The position numbers and the translations under genes were made by a program. This document shows, piece after piece, positions 1 to 7,534 of a stretch of DNA of 12,906 bases; within the stretch, counting starts at the first letter, position 1; each line of letters starts with the position of its first letter. Source of the stretch: DAOSWM01 sp035380045 (GTDB lineage Bacteria; Bacteroidota; Bacteroidia; Bacteroidales; Tenuifilaceae); the NCBI GenBank assembly GCA_035380045.1, contig DAOSWM010000071.1, forward strand, positions 1 through 12,906, given 5' to 3'. The notes under the pieces were generated by a model. It was not told the origin of the DNA and did no database searches. It was given only the letters and a program-made list of their open reading frames with translations.

Positions 1-1
1 C

Positions 2-85
2 TGGCCAACGGTAAGTAAAATTGATTCCGGTTTTGGCGATAGAAACCTAGTATGTACCTGTGCTCCAATTGAAGAATACTTATAG
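2..85 (+). CDS. gcvP: Glycine dehydrogenase (decarboxylating), P protein, C-terminal end only
   Basis: The reading frame is open from base 2 and ends at TAG 83-85, giving 27 residues that begin WPTVSKID and include GDRNLVCTCAPIEEYL. The GDRNL-C-C-P-IEEY ending is characteristic of the C-terminus of the glycine cleavage system P protein, a PLP enzyme that decarboxylates glycine and passes the aminomethyl group to the lipoylated H protein. Nearly all of the gene, including the PLP lysine, lies upstream of the window. The strong terminator just downstream separates this housekeeping gene from the signalling island. The call rests on recognising this short but distinctive tail. Confidence 0.8.
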   Translation, partial: WPTVSKIDSGFGDRNLVCTCAPIEEYL

Positions 86-102
86 CATTTATTTTTAAAT
101 TG

Positions 103-142
103 AATGAGGGCAAACTCCAAATGAGTTTGCCCTCATTGTTTA
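103..142 (+). terminator. Rho-independent terminator after gcvP
   Basis: A perfect 15-bp stem is formed by AATGAGGGCAAACTC (103-117) and its reverse complement (123-137), with a 5-nt CAAAT loop. It is followed by the T-rich GTTTATAT. It lies 18 bases after the gcvP stop, so it most likely ends that transcript and insulates the gene that starts at 234. Confidence 0.88.
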
Positions 143-185
143 TATCAAGTTGTAAAAAAAAAGGGCATTAATTATATTATTAATT

Positions 186-193
186 CATATTTG
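186..193 (+). promoter_or_regulatory. Weak candidate -7 promoter element for the ercA operon
   Basis: CATATTTG matches the Bacteroidota -7 consensus TAnnTTTG at all but the first base and lies 40 bases before the ercA start. No convincing TTTG -33 element is visible about 20 bases upstream; the region between is an A/T-rich stretch. A promoter is expected somewhere in 138-233 because a terminator precedes this interval, but this exact site is only a suggestion. Nothing else is recognisable in 143-233. Confidence 0.25.
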
Positions 194-233
194 ATGTATT
201 TTTATAGAACAAGGAAATTGAAAAAACATTTTA

Positions 234-1406
234 ATGAATAACAACAAGCCCGTAGAGCTTGAACTTCGCAAGTTTGTAGCTCCTGAGTATGTTTTTGGCA
301 TTGATGCCAGATTGCTTGCTGCAAACTACTGTTTGCGTTTAGGGGGGGAAAGGGTAATGCTTGTTACCGATGACAATTTAATAAAAACTAGCTGGTTTGA
401 GGATGTTAAAAACAATCTTGTTAACAATAGATTAGACTTTTGTGTTTTCTCCTCAGTATCCCCAAATCCACGAGATTTTGAAGTGATGGCGGGAGCTGAA
501 TTCTATGCCAGCAAGAAGTGTAATATGATTTTAGCTCTTGGTGGAGGAAGTGTTATTGATTGTGCAAAAGGAATAGGGATTGTTGCCACTAATAAACATA
601 AAATTCAGTATTTCGAAGGGGTCGATAAAATTTCAAAACCTATGCCTCCGCTGGTTTGTATACCAACAACAGCCGGAACTTCAGCCGATGTGTCTCAATT
701 TGCAATAATTAATCGGTTCGAGGAGAAGTATAAAATGGCAATTGTTAGTAAAGCCACTGTTCCCGATATTGCACTCATAGATCCGTTGGTGCTTGTATCA
801 ATGGACTCTTTTCTAACTGCCTGTACTGCAATGGATGCATTGACTCACGCCATTGAGGCGTATGTTTCAAATGCAAGTTCTTCATTTACCGATTTGTATG
901 CAAAAGAGGCGATATGTTTAATTCACAATAATTTGCCAAATTGCTTGAATGAACCGAACGATTTGCAGCTTCGCGGTAAGATTATGCTGGCAAGCCTTTA
1001 TGCTGGTCTTGCGTTCTCAAATGCCAGCTTAGGGTGCGTTCACTCATTGGCGCATAGCCTTGGGGGTTACTTCGATTTACCTCATGGAGAATGTAACGCC
1101 ATTATCCTTCCTCATGTTGTTGGGTATAACTTCGATTCTGCTGAAGATAAATTTATGAACATTGTTTCCTTTATAGGGTTGCCTCAGAAGAAAAAAAGTA
1201 AAAATGAAATTAAGAAAACCCTTGTTGATTATTTAATTGAATATAGGATGAAGGTTGGTATTAATTCAAATCTTACGAGTAAGGGGGTTAAAATGGATGA
1301 TTTATCAGTTTTAGCAAAGAAAGCGATAAACGATCCATGCAATGTTACTAATCCGAGAGAACCCAGTAAATCTGATTTAGAAGTAATATTCAGGGAGGCA
1401 TTGTAG
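234..1406 (+). CDS. ercA: ErcA-like iron-containing alcohol dehydrogenase homologue, probably regulatory
   Basis: This 390-aa protein is a full-length group III (iron) alcohol dehydrogenase fold. It has the nucleotide-binding GGGSVIDCAKG (residues 103-113). The metal ligands D201, H205, H270 and H284 sit in DALTHAIEAY, CVHSLAHSLGG and DLPHGECNA, with the same 4- and 14-residue spacings as E. coli FucO. Where most family members have PTTAGTGSEV, this one has PTTAGTSADVSQF (144-156). That motif, with FVAPEYVFG near the N-terminus, SVSPNPR (75-80) and DPCNVTNPRE near the C-terminus, matches my memory of ErcA, the dehydrogenase-like protein encoded beside sensor kinase ErcS in Pseudomonas and needed for ethanol-oxidation gene control. 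A histidine kinase gene begins 2 nt after its stop, supporting a regulatory role. The metal site looks intact, so true dehydrogenase activity is possible. The start is the ATG at 234; no Shine-Dalgarno is obvious, as is common in Bacteroidota. The protein is predicted cytoplasmic. Confidence 0.75.
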   Translation: MNNNKPVELELRKFVAPEYVFGIDARLLAANYCLRLGGERVMLVTDDNLIKTSWFEDVKNNLVNNRLDFCVFSSVSPNPRDFEVMAGAEFYASKKCNMILALGGGSVIDCAKGIGIVATNKHKIQYFEGVDKISKPMPPLVCIPTTAGTSADVSQFAIINRFEEKYKMAIVSKATVPDIALIDPLVLVSMDSFLTACTAMDALTHAIEAYVSNASSSFTDLYAKEAICLIHNNLPNCLNEPNDLQLRGKIMLASLYAGLAFSNASLGCVHSLAHSLGGYFDLPHGECNAIILPHVVGYNFDSAEDKFMNIVSFIGLPQKKKSKNEIKKTLVDYLIEYRMKVGINSNLTSKGVKMDDLSVLAKKAINDPCNVTNPREPSKSDLEVIFREAL

Positions 1407-1408
1407 GT

Positions 1409-3238
1409 ATGAATAAAAAGTGGGAAGAAAGTAGGAGAAGAATAATTGGTTTGGGAGAAACGTCCCTTAAGAAGAACTACTACCCCGAGCTTCAGGAGAA
1501 AGTACAAGAGTTAACCATTGCTCTTGAAAAAGCTGAAAAAAGTGAAGAGAAGTACCGTGCAATTGTAGAACTTTCACCTGAGGGAATTGTTACAATGTCC
1601 ATTACCGGATATATTCGTACTGTAAACAAATCATTCCTCAGCTTTACTGGCTACCACGCTACCGATTTTGAGGGGAAGCACTTCCTGCAGATTCCAACAT
1701 TAATTGGGCAGGATTTGAAGACCTACAAGAGTTACTTCTCAAAAATTGTAAAGGGTAATATTAATGGTGTTTTTGAATTCAGGTGGAAGGATAAACAAGA
1801 AGAAATTCACTTTGGGGAAGCTCATGTTGCTTTTATTCGAACACATGACGAAAAGTTTATTTTGGGTATCATCAGGGATATAACTCAAAACAAAATTGCA
1901 AACCAAAAGTTAATCGAAACGGAGAGCCGCTACAATCTTGCTTTGCAGGCTGTTAATGAGGGAATTTGGGATTGGAATGTTCATGAAAAGAAGGTGTTCT
2001 TTGATTCACGCTACTTCACCTTGGCAGGTTATGCTCCCAACGAATTCCCACATAAATTCGAAGAATGGGAGAAAAGAGTTCACCCCGAAGACATTAAAAG
2101 CACAAAGCAACAAATTGATAATCATATTTTTGGAGAGGTAAATGAGTTTGATGTTGAGTTTCGTTTTCAAAGGAAAGAAGGGAGCTGGATGTGGATACGA
2201 GCAAGAGGTAAGGTAGTTGAGAGAGATAAGAAAGGGATGGTTGTGAGGATGATTGGAACCCATTCGGATATAACAGACAGGAAACAGCTGGAGGTTGAAC
2301 TTTTAAAACATAAAGAAAACCTGGAGCACCTTGTTAAGGAGCGTACTGAAGAACTTGCCGCTGCCAACGAGGAGTTAATGGCCGTTAATGAGGAACTTTA
2401 CAATCAACGTAATGAGCTGGAAGAAACCTTAAAAAAACTTCAGGAGGCGCAGAAACAACTTGTTCAGTCGGAAAAAATGGCTTCCATTGGCGTGCTAACT
2501 TCGGGCATAGCTCATGAAATTAATAACCCAATAAACTTTATCAATAGCGGAGTAGTAGGCCTTGAGTTGGAAACCAAAGAAATAATTGAAGCATTCAAGG
2601 AGTATGCAGAGGCATATAAAATGCTTTATCCAAACGATGAAACAGGCTTGCTCCAAAGAGTTGGAAGTAAATACAATGTTGAAAAATCAGTACTCAACAT
2701 ACCGAAATTAATAAAGGCGATTCGAACCGGCGTTGATAGAACCATAAATATCGTGAAGGGCTTAAGAACTTTTTCTCGTCTCGACGATGAGAATAAGGTT
2801 GAAGCGAACATTCACGATATTATTTCTTCTGTGCTAACCATGCTATACAACAAGTATAAAAACAGGATTACGGTTGAAACATTTTTTTGTGAGCAAAACC
2901 AAATCAGTTGTTACCCTGGTAAGCTTGGGCAGCTTTTCTTAAATATCATCATGAATTCCATTCAAGCCATTGAAGACGAAGGGGTGATTATTCTACGAAC
3001 CGAATTTGAGGGAGCAAATCAGCGGTATAAAATCTCAATTTCCGACAATGGTTCGGGAGTCCCAAAGAATATAATGGGAAAAATTTTTGACCCATTCTTT
3101 ACAACAAAACCGGTAGGACAGGGTACGGGTTTAGGATTATCTATTGTACATGGAATTGTTAAAGATCACAACGGGGAGATTAATGTGACATCAAAAGTAG
3201 GTGAGGGGACAACATTTGTGATATATTTACCAAAATAG
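1409..3238 (+). CDS. Cytoplasmic double-PAS sensor histidine kinase (ErcS-like position)
   Basis: The 609-aa kinase has no signal peptide or membrane segment. An N-terminal coiled coil (about 25-50) leads to PAS 1 (about 48-160, ending IIRDITQNK) and a PAS_3-type domain (about 172-290, with GIWDWN, HPEDI, WMWIRARG and GTHSDITDRK). A long coiled coil rich in EEL repeats (about 295-352) follows. The HisKA phosphoacceptor is H369 in GIAHEINNPINFI. HATPase_c has an N box around N516 (LNIIMNSIQAI), G1 DNGSG (546-550), F box FDPFFTTK and G2 GTGLGLSIV (572-580), so it looks catalytically competent. GGGAGG-like bases at 1393-1398 can serve as its ribosome site. It sits 2 nt after ercA and 9 nt before a sigma-54 response regulator, its probable partner. 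The ligand is unknown; by analogy with ErcS it may read a metabolic signal through the dehydrogenase homologue. Confidence 0.9.
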   Translation: MNKKWEESRRRIIGLGETSLKKNYYPELQEKVQELTIALEKAEKSEEKYRAIVELSPEGIVTMSITGYIRTVNKSFLSFTGYHATDFEGKHFLQIPTLIGQDLKTYKSYFSKIVKGNINGVFEFRWKDKQEEIHFGEAHVAFIRTHDEKFILGIIRDITQNKIANQKLIETESRYNLALQAVNEGIWDWNVHEKKVFFDSRYFTLAGYAPNEFPHKFEEWEKRVHPEDIKSTKQQIDNHIFGEVNEFDVEFRFQRKEGSWMWIRARGKVVERDKKGMVVRMIGTHSDITDRKQLEVELLKHKENLEHLVKERTEELAAANEELMAVNEELYNQRNELEETLKKLQEAQKQLVQSEKMASIGVLTSGIAHEINNPINFINSGVVGLELETKEIIEAFKEYAEAYKMLYPNDETGLLQRVGSKYNVEKSVLNIPKLIKAIRTGVDRTINIVKGLRTFSRLDDENKVEANIHDIISSVLTMLYNKYKNRITVETFFCEQNQISCYPGKLGQLFLNIIMNSIQAIEDEGVIILRTEFEGANQRYKISISDNGSGVPKNIMGKIFDPFFTTKPVGQGTGLGLSIVHGIVKDHNGEINVTSKVGEGTTFVIYLPK

Positions 3239-3247
3239 TTTTTTCTA

Positions 3248-4693
3248 ATGAGGAAGCTTCTTTACATTGATGACGAGGAGGACAATCTTTTTACGCTGGA
3301 GGTTGCTCTAGGTAAATGGTTTGAAGTTATTACCCTAGAGTCGCCATTGGGTGCCCTAGAACTGATAGATAAAGAGGGTATTAAGGTAATGATTACCGAT
3401 CAACGAATGCCCCAAATGACAGGGCTGGAGTTAGCGAAAAAGGTTCAGGAGAACTTCCCCTCTGTGATTACCATTATTCTAACTGCTTACGATGATAATG
3501 AAACCGTTCTGAAGGCTATTAATCAGGGAGGTATTTATAGGTACCTGCTTAAACCTTGGGATATTCAGGACTTGAGGCAAACTCTCGATAGTGCCTTCGA
3601 ATCCTACGAATTACGAAAGAAAAATATTGGTTTAATAAACGACTTACTTCAGCAGAACAAAAAGTTACAGAGGGCATATAGAGAGATTTATACCCTTAAA
3701 AACAGTTTAGAGGAGGAGAATATTCAGCTTAAGGAAGAGTTTGCTGAAGGATTGCTTTCATCCGAAATTATTGGGAATAGCAAGCAAATTAAACGAGTTC
3801 TTAGAGAAGTAGATCAGGTTGCGAAAACAGGTTCCACCGTGCTGCTTTTAGGTGAGACAGGAACAGGCAAGGAGCTTTTTGCAAAAGTAATCCATGCCCT
3901 GAGCCCACGAAAGAATAAGTTGATGGTTAAAATAAACTGCGCAGCCATTCCCGAAACCCTTATCGAAAGTGAACTATTTGGACATGAAAAAGGAGCATTT
4001 ACCGGTGCCGACAAGTTAAAGTACGGAAAAATTGAGTTGGCTCACCAGGGAACCCTCTTCCTCGATGAGATAGGTGAACTCCCAACCAACATGCAACCAA
4101 AACTATTACGGGTACTTCAGGAGAACGAGTTCGAAAGGGTTGGTGGGTATAAAACCATAAAAGCTGATTTCCGACTGGTTGCTGCTACAAACCGAAACCT
4201 TGAACTTGAGATAGATGAAGGACGATTTCGTAGCGACCTTTTTTTTAGGTTGAATATTCTGCCAATTACAATTCCTCCGCTAAGGGAACATGCCGAGGAC
4301 ATTCCTGTGCTTGTAAACCATTTCGTTTCATTGCTTAACAGAAAAACAGGGAAAACCGTTGATGCCATTCCAAAAAAAACGATGGATTTGCTGCAGGAGT
4401 ACCACTGGCCTGGCAATGTGAGGGAACTTGAAAATATTATTGAGCGTGCTCACGTACTTAGTGTAGGTAGAAAGCTTGAAGTTGGTAGCTGGTTTAACCC
4501 TTCAAAAACGAAGCTAAACAACAATCCCCCAATGCTATCACTGTACGAGCTCGAGAAGCAGCATATTGAAAGAACCCTAGAACATACAAAATGGAGGGTT
4601 AGAGGCAAAAATGGGGCAGCTGATATACTTCAGGTAAATCCAACCACCCTCGAATCGCGAATGAAGAAGCTGGGCATCGAACGCCCACATTAA
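3248..4693 (+). CDS. NtrC-family sigma-54-dependent response regulator (REC-AAA+-HTH)
   Basis: The 481-aa protein has the full NtrC layout. The receiver (1-120) has acidic D8/D9, phosphoacceptor D51 (MITDQRMP), T79 and K102 in LLKPW. A coiled coil (about 125-165) links it to the AAA+ domain (about 172-405), which has Walker A GETGTGKE (202-209), the sigma-54-contacting GAFTGA loop (249-254), Walker B GTLFLDEIGEL (268-278), FRSDLFFRLN (327-336) and WPGNVREL (387-394). The C-terminal Fis-type HTH (about 434-476) contains WRVRGKNGAADILQVNPTTL. It would remodel sigma-54 RNA polymerase with ATP. All key residues are present, so it should be an active activator. The gene follows the PAS kinase by 9 nt, implying a cognate pair. 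Directly after its stop are two dyads and a sigma-54 promoter candidate, so the likely target is the downstream chemoreceptor operon. Confidence 0.95.
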   Translation: MRKLLYIDDEEDNLFTLEVALGKWFEVITLESPLGALELIDKEGIKVMITDQRMPQMTGLELAKKVQENFPSVITIILTAYDDNETVLKAINQGGIYRYLLKPWDIQDLRQTLDSAFESYELRKKNIGLINDLLQQNKKLQRAYREIYTLKNSLEEENIQLKEEFAEGLLSSEIIGNSKQIKRVLREVDQVAKTGSTVLLLGETGTGKELFAKVIHALSPRKNKLMVKINCAAIPETLIESELFGHEKGAFTGADKLKYGKIELAHQGTLFLDEIGELPTNMQPKLLRVLQENEFERVGGYKTIKADFRLVAATNRNLELEIDEGRFRSDLFFRLNILPITIPPLREHAEDIPVLVNHFVSLLNRKTGKTVDAIPKKTMDLLQEYHWPGNVRELENIIERAHVLSVGRKLEVGSWFNPSKTKLNNNPPMLSLYELEKQHIERTLEHTKWRVRGKNGAADILQVNPTTLESRMKKLGIERPH

Positions 4694-4729
4694 CCTACGA
4701 TATTTCGTACTACCTACGATATATCGTAG
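4694..4729 (+). promoter_or_regulatory. Tandem palindromic operator, probable upstream activating sequence for the sigma-54 regulator
   Basis: Two dyads lie head to tail. Site 1 is TACGA-TATT-TCGTA (4696-4709). Site 2 is the perfect 16-bp palindrome CTACGATATATCGTAG (4714-4729). They repeat with a 19-bp period, and the direct repeat CCTACGATAT starts at 4694 and 4713. The pair begins immediately after the activator stop codon and is centred about 110 bp before the predicted sigma-54 transcription start, a usual distance for NtrC-type enhancer sites. The Fis-like HTH of the adjacent activator binds as a dimer, which suits such dyads. I saw no other copy of TACGA-N4-TCGTA in the window. Assignment to this regulator is inference. 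Confidence 0.65.
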
Positions 4730-4794
4730 ATTGTTTTTAAAAAACCTCCAGTAAAAAAAAACATAAAAAACTGTTTGTCAGAGATATGTTTCTC

Positions 4795-4813
4795 TTGGCA
4801 CGAGATCTGTTTT
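4795..4813 (+). promoter_or_regulatory. Sigma-54 (-24/-12) promoter candidate for the chemoreceptor operon
   Basis: TTGGCACGAGATCTGTTTT matches the -24 half TTGGCACG exactly and has the -12 G at the correct spacing. The -12 half reads CTGTT instead of TTGCW, so the usual GC is GT. The predicted start is near 4822, leaving a leader of about 40 nt before the ATG at 4862. The location, downstream of an NtrC-type activator gene and tandem dyads, strengthens an otherwise imperfect match. Confidence 0.6.
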
Positions 4814-4861
4814 ATGTCCTCAAAATTATCAAATCAACTTTAAAAAATTGGAGGATAAACC

Positions 4862-6934
4862 ATGAAACTAAACGACCTTAAAATTGGAACCCGCTTAAAC
4901 CTCATAATGGGAGGTTTTGTGATAATTGCATTCGCCATTTTTGGTGTGTATGTAAATATTGTGCTTGAAAAGCAGATTAAAGATACAACCGACGAGCGTA
5001 TGGTTGAACAGATTAATGATCTTGTTGAGGTAATTGCTGTTGAATTACAAGGTAATAAAGATAAAGTGGAGGTGTCATTGCATCTGGCAAGTAACTATTT
5101 TAAGGCGAAGGGTGAGTTAAATGAGGTTGCCGATGAGAAAATTAGGTATAATGCAATAAATCAAGTTACTGGTGCTACCTCAACTATTGAAGTAAATAAA
5201 TGGATTATCAATGGTGAGCAAATTCAAAATAGTTTTGACATTGTTGATGAAATTAGCAGAATGGGTGTTGCAACTGCAACAATTTTTCAGAAAGTTCCTC
5301 AGGGATACCTTCGCATTTCAACAAATGTAAAAAATAGCGATGGAAGCAGAGCTGCAGGAACCTTCATCCCTTTTGATAGTCCTGTGGCGCAGGCAATTGA
5401 TAGAGGTCAACGGTATTCAGGAAGAGCTTGGGTGGTAAACGATTGGTATTTAACAGCATACGAGCCAATTGTGGTTAACGGAGAAATTAAAGGGATGCTT
5501 TATGTTGGAATGCCTGAGAAAGATTTAGTTCATATCAGCACCCTCTTCAATAAGAAAAAGTTTTTTGATACAGGCTATCCGTACATTGTTGGGGCAGATG
5601 GAACTTTGATTGTTCATCCAACTAGTGTTGGGCAGAACATTAGCAACGAGGATTTCTTTCAGTTTATGTTACAGAACAAGAACGGACAGGTTGTTAGAGA
5701 TGAGTATATGTGGCAGGGACAAAGTAAAGTACAGTATATTAAATACTACGAGCCAATTGATGCTTTTGTTACGGTAGGTTTTTATGTAAGTGAAATGAAT
5801 AAAGTTTTAAACCAGATTCGTATCACAATAATTGCAGTAACGCTAATAGCTGTAGCATTGGTTATTCTTATGCTCCGATTTATCGTTCAATCCGTTGTTG
5901 TTGCTCTACGCAAGGGTGTGGAATTTGCCAAAAAGGTTGCTACAGGCGATTTAACGGCTACGGTTGATGTGTACCAGAAGGATGAAGTTGGTGAGTTGGC
6001 CGATGCGCTTCGCAACATGGTTGATAAGCTCAAAGATATTGTTGAGAATATTCAAACTGGGGCCGATAGCATTGCAGGAGCCGGTTTTGAGGTGAGTTCA
6101 GCCTCGCAGCAGCTGTCGCAGGGCGCCAGCGAGCAGGCATCGGCAGCTGAAGAAGTTAGCAGCTCCATGGAGGAGATGGCGGCAAACATCCAGCAGAATA
6201 CCGATAATGCGCAGCAAACCGAAAAAATATCCCTCAATGTATCAAATGGTGTTCAAAAAGTTGGGGCTGCAGCGAAGGAGAGCCTCGACTCAATCAGGAA
6301 CATCGCCGATAAAATCGGAATTATTAACGACATTGCTTTCCAAACCAATATTCTTGCTCTGAACGCAGCTGTAGAGGCCGCACGAGCTGGTGAGCATGGT
6401 CGTGGTTTTGCGGTGGTTGCTGCCGAGGTTCGTAAGCTGGCCGAGCGTAGCAAGGTTGCTGCCGATGAGATAGTGGCATTAGCTTCAAAAAGCGTAAATG
6501 TAACTGAAGATGCTTCGGAATTAATGGGGAACCTGATCCCTGAAATTGAAAAAACGGCGAAGCTCGTTCAGGAGATTTCAGCTGCAAGCATTGAGCAGAG
6601 TTCGGGCTCCGACCAAATTAACAGCGCAATTCAGCAGCTGAACCAGGTAACACAACAGAATGCAGCGGCTAGCGAAGAGTTGGCAACAAGCTCAGAGGAG
6701 CTTAGCAGCCAGGCCGAGCAGCTCAAGGAGCTAATTGGATTCTTCAAAAGCGATGCCAGAATAAACTCAAAGAAGGCTGTTACTCCTCATAAAAAAACAC
6801 AAACGGTTGCAAAAAATACAGAAAATGGTACTGCAAAAAGTTCCCCAAAAGAAAACTTGAAACCAGCTAAGGGGGGTGTGGTGCTAAAAGGATTCTCCAA
6901 CGAGGGTCACGACTCTGATTTTGAAAATTTCTAG
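4862..6934 (+). CDS. Methyl-accepting chemotaxis protein with Cache sensor and C-terminal pentapeptide
   Basis: The 690-aa transmembrane chemoreceptor has TM1 at about 13-33, a periplasmic region (about 34-318), TM2 at about 320-343, HAMP (about 341-395, with DEVGELADAL) and a signalling coiled coil (about 400-630). The sensor resembles a Cache_3/Cache_2 fusion (about 45-220, including GYLRIST and YLTAYEPIV) followed by another Cache-like unit (about 238-310, with VGADGTLIVHPTSVG). The kinase-control tip around residues 486-526 (IINDIAFQTNILALNAAVEAARAG onward) is canonical. Likely methylation pairs are E430/E431, E437/E438, E605/E606 and E612/E613. A flexible Lys-rich tail ends in DFENF, a possible CheR/CheB tether. 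A GGAGG at 4850-4854 precedes the start by 7 nt. The gene lies just behind the sigma-54 promoter candidate and upstream of cheW. The signalling part is clearly more G+C-rich than the sensor part. The ligand is unknown; Cache domains usually bind small metabolites. Confidence 0.95.
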   Translation: MKLNDLKIGTRLNLIMGGFVIIAFAIFGVYVNIVLEKQIKDTTDERMVEQINDLVEVIAVELQGNKDKVEVSLHLASNYFKAKGELNEVADEKIRYNAINQVTGATSTIEVNKWIINGEQIQNSFDIVDEISRMGVATATIFQKVPQGYLRISTNVKNSDGSRAAGTFIPFDSPVAQAIDRGQRYSGRAWVVNDWYLTAYEPIVVNGEIKGMLYVGMPEKDLVHISTLFNKKKFFDTGYPYIVGADGTLIVHPTSVGQNISNEDFFQFMLQNKNGQVVRDEYMWQGQSKVQYIKYYEPIDAFVTVGFYVSEMNKVLNQIRITIIAVTLIAVALVILMLRFIVQSVVVALRKGVEFAKKVATGDLTATVDVYQKDEVGELADALRNMVDKLKDIVENIQTGADSIAGAGFEVSSASQQLSQGASEQASAAEEVSSSMEEMAANIQQNTDNAQQTEKISLNVSNGVQKVGAAAKESLDSIRNIADKIGIINDIAFQTNILALNAAVEAARAGEHGRGFAVVAAEVRKLAERSKVAADEIVALASKSVNVTEDASELMGNLIPEIEKTAKLVQEISAASIEQSSGSDQINSAIQQLNQVTQQNAAASEELATSSEELSSQAEQLKELIGFFKSDARINSKKAVTPHKKTQTVAKNTENGTAKSSPKENLKPAKGGVVLKGFSNEGHDSDFENF

Positions 6935-6963
6935 TAAAACATTGTTGGCTTTCTCACAAAACC

Positions 6964-6992
6964 TACCTGCCCTGTTTTAATCAGGGCAGGTA
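6964..6992 (+). other. Strong intergenic hairpin between the MCP and cheW genes
   Basis: TACCTGCCCTG (6964-6974) and CAGGGCAGGTA (6982-6992) form a perfect 11-bp, G+C-rich stem with a 7-nt TTTTAAT loop. No T tract follows; the next bases are ATCGGAAGGA. It may therefore be a weak or factor-assisted terminator, an attenuator that lowers cheW relative to receptor, or a structure protecting the 3' end of the receptor mRNA. No promoter is recognisable between the hairpin and cheW, so some read-through is likely. Confidence 0.7.
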
Positions 6993-7029
6993 ATCGGAAG
7001 GAAAATCAAATAATTTAAAATAAGAAATC

Positions 7030-7521
7030 ATGAGTACACAAAAAAGTAAGTACACATCGTACCTTTCCTTTAAGCTTGGTGACGAATTATTTGCTGCAAG
7101 TACAGAAAGGGTTCTAAGTATACTCGAAATAACCGATATTACTCCGGTTCCCCATTCGCCCAAGTATATGAAAGGAATAATAAACCTGCGGGGAACGGTT
7201 CTTCCAATAATCGATACCAGAGTAAAATTTGGTCTCTCGCCAACAACTATCACAAACGCTACATGTATAATAGTTCTTGAAGTTGCCATTGACGAACAGA
7301 AGATTCAGCTTGGGGCGCTGGTTGATGCGGTGCACGCGGTGCTTGAAATAAATTACGAGAAGCTATTACCGGCACCTAGCATCGGGAGTAAGTATAGGAG
7401 CGACTTTATTGATGGTGTTGTAGATATGGATGCAGGTTTTATCATGCTTCTTAACACTGATGAAATATTTGGGGACAGCATAGACAATGAAGGGACAAAA
7501 CTTAAGGAGGATGCAGCCTAA
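7030..7521 (+). CDS. cheW: CheW-type chemotaxis coupling protein
   Basis: The 163-aa protein has the usual CheW length and fold signature: an N-terminal strand YLSFKLGDELFAAS (11-24), EITDITPVPHSPKYMKGIINLRG (about 33-55), VLPIIDTR (57-64), an ALVDAVHAVLEI segment (96-107) and a C-terminal VVDMDAGFIMLLNTDEIF (130-147). CheW couples receptor tips to the kinase CheA in cytoplasmic chemosensory arrays. It follows the MCP by 95 bp, across a hairpin, and precedes a REC-kinase gene by 13 nt. No Shine-Dalgarno is evident. The short acidic tail after residue 148 is not needed for the fold. No CheA is encoded in the window, so the protein would have to use one from elsewhere or serve another kinase. 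Confidence 0.9.
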   Translation: MSTQKSKYTSYLSFKLGDELFAASTERVLSILEITDITPVPHSPKYMKGIINLRGTVLPIIDTRVKFGLSPTTITNATCIIVLEVAIDEQKIQLGALVDAVHAVLEINYEKLLPAPSIGSKYRSDFIDGVVDMDAGFIMLLNTDEIFGDSIDNEGTKLKEDAA

Positions 7522-7534
7522 CCACAACTGAGTA

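Noticed and set aside
4117..4416. 99-aa minus-strand open frame opposite the sigma-54 activator, and similar minus-strand frames opposite other genes (for example 8332-8619, 8804-9091, 10952-11224)
   Set aside because: They lie entirely or largely inside strongly supported genes with clear domains, and their translations show no recognisable protein features.
4714..4740. The palindrome followed by ATTGTTTTT as a terminator for the response-regulator gene
   Set aside because: The dyad has no good loop, its stem is short and A/T-rich, and a second copy lies 19 bp away. A protein-binding pair fits better, though weak termination is not excluded.
6943..6960. TTGGCTTTCTCACAAA as a second sigma-54 promoter before cheW
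   Set aside because: Only the GG of the -24 half matches; the position of the -12 GC is AA.
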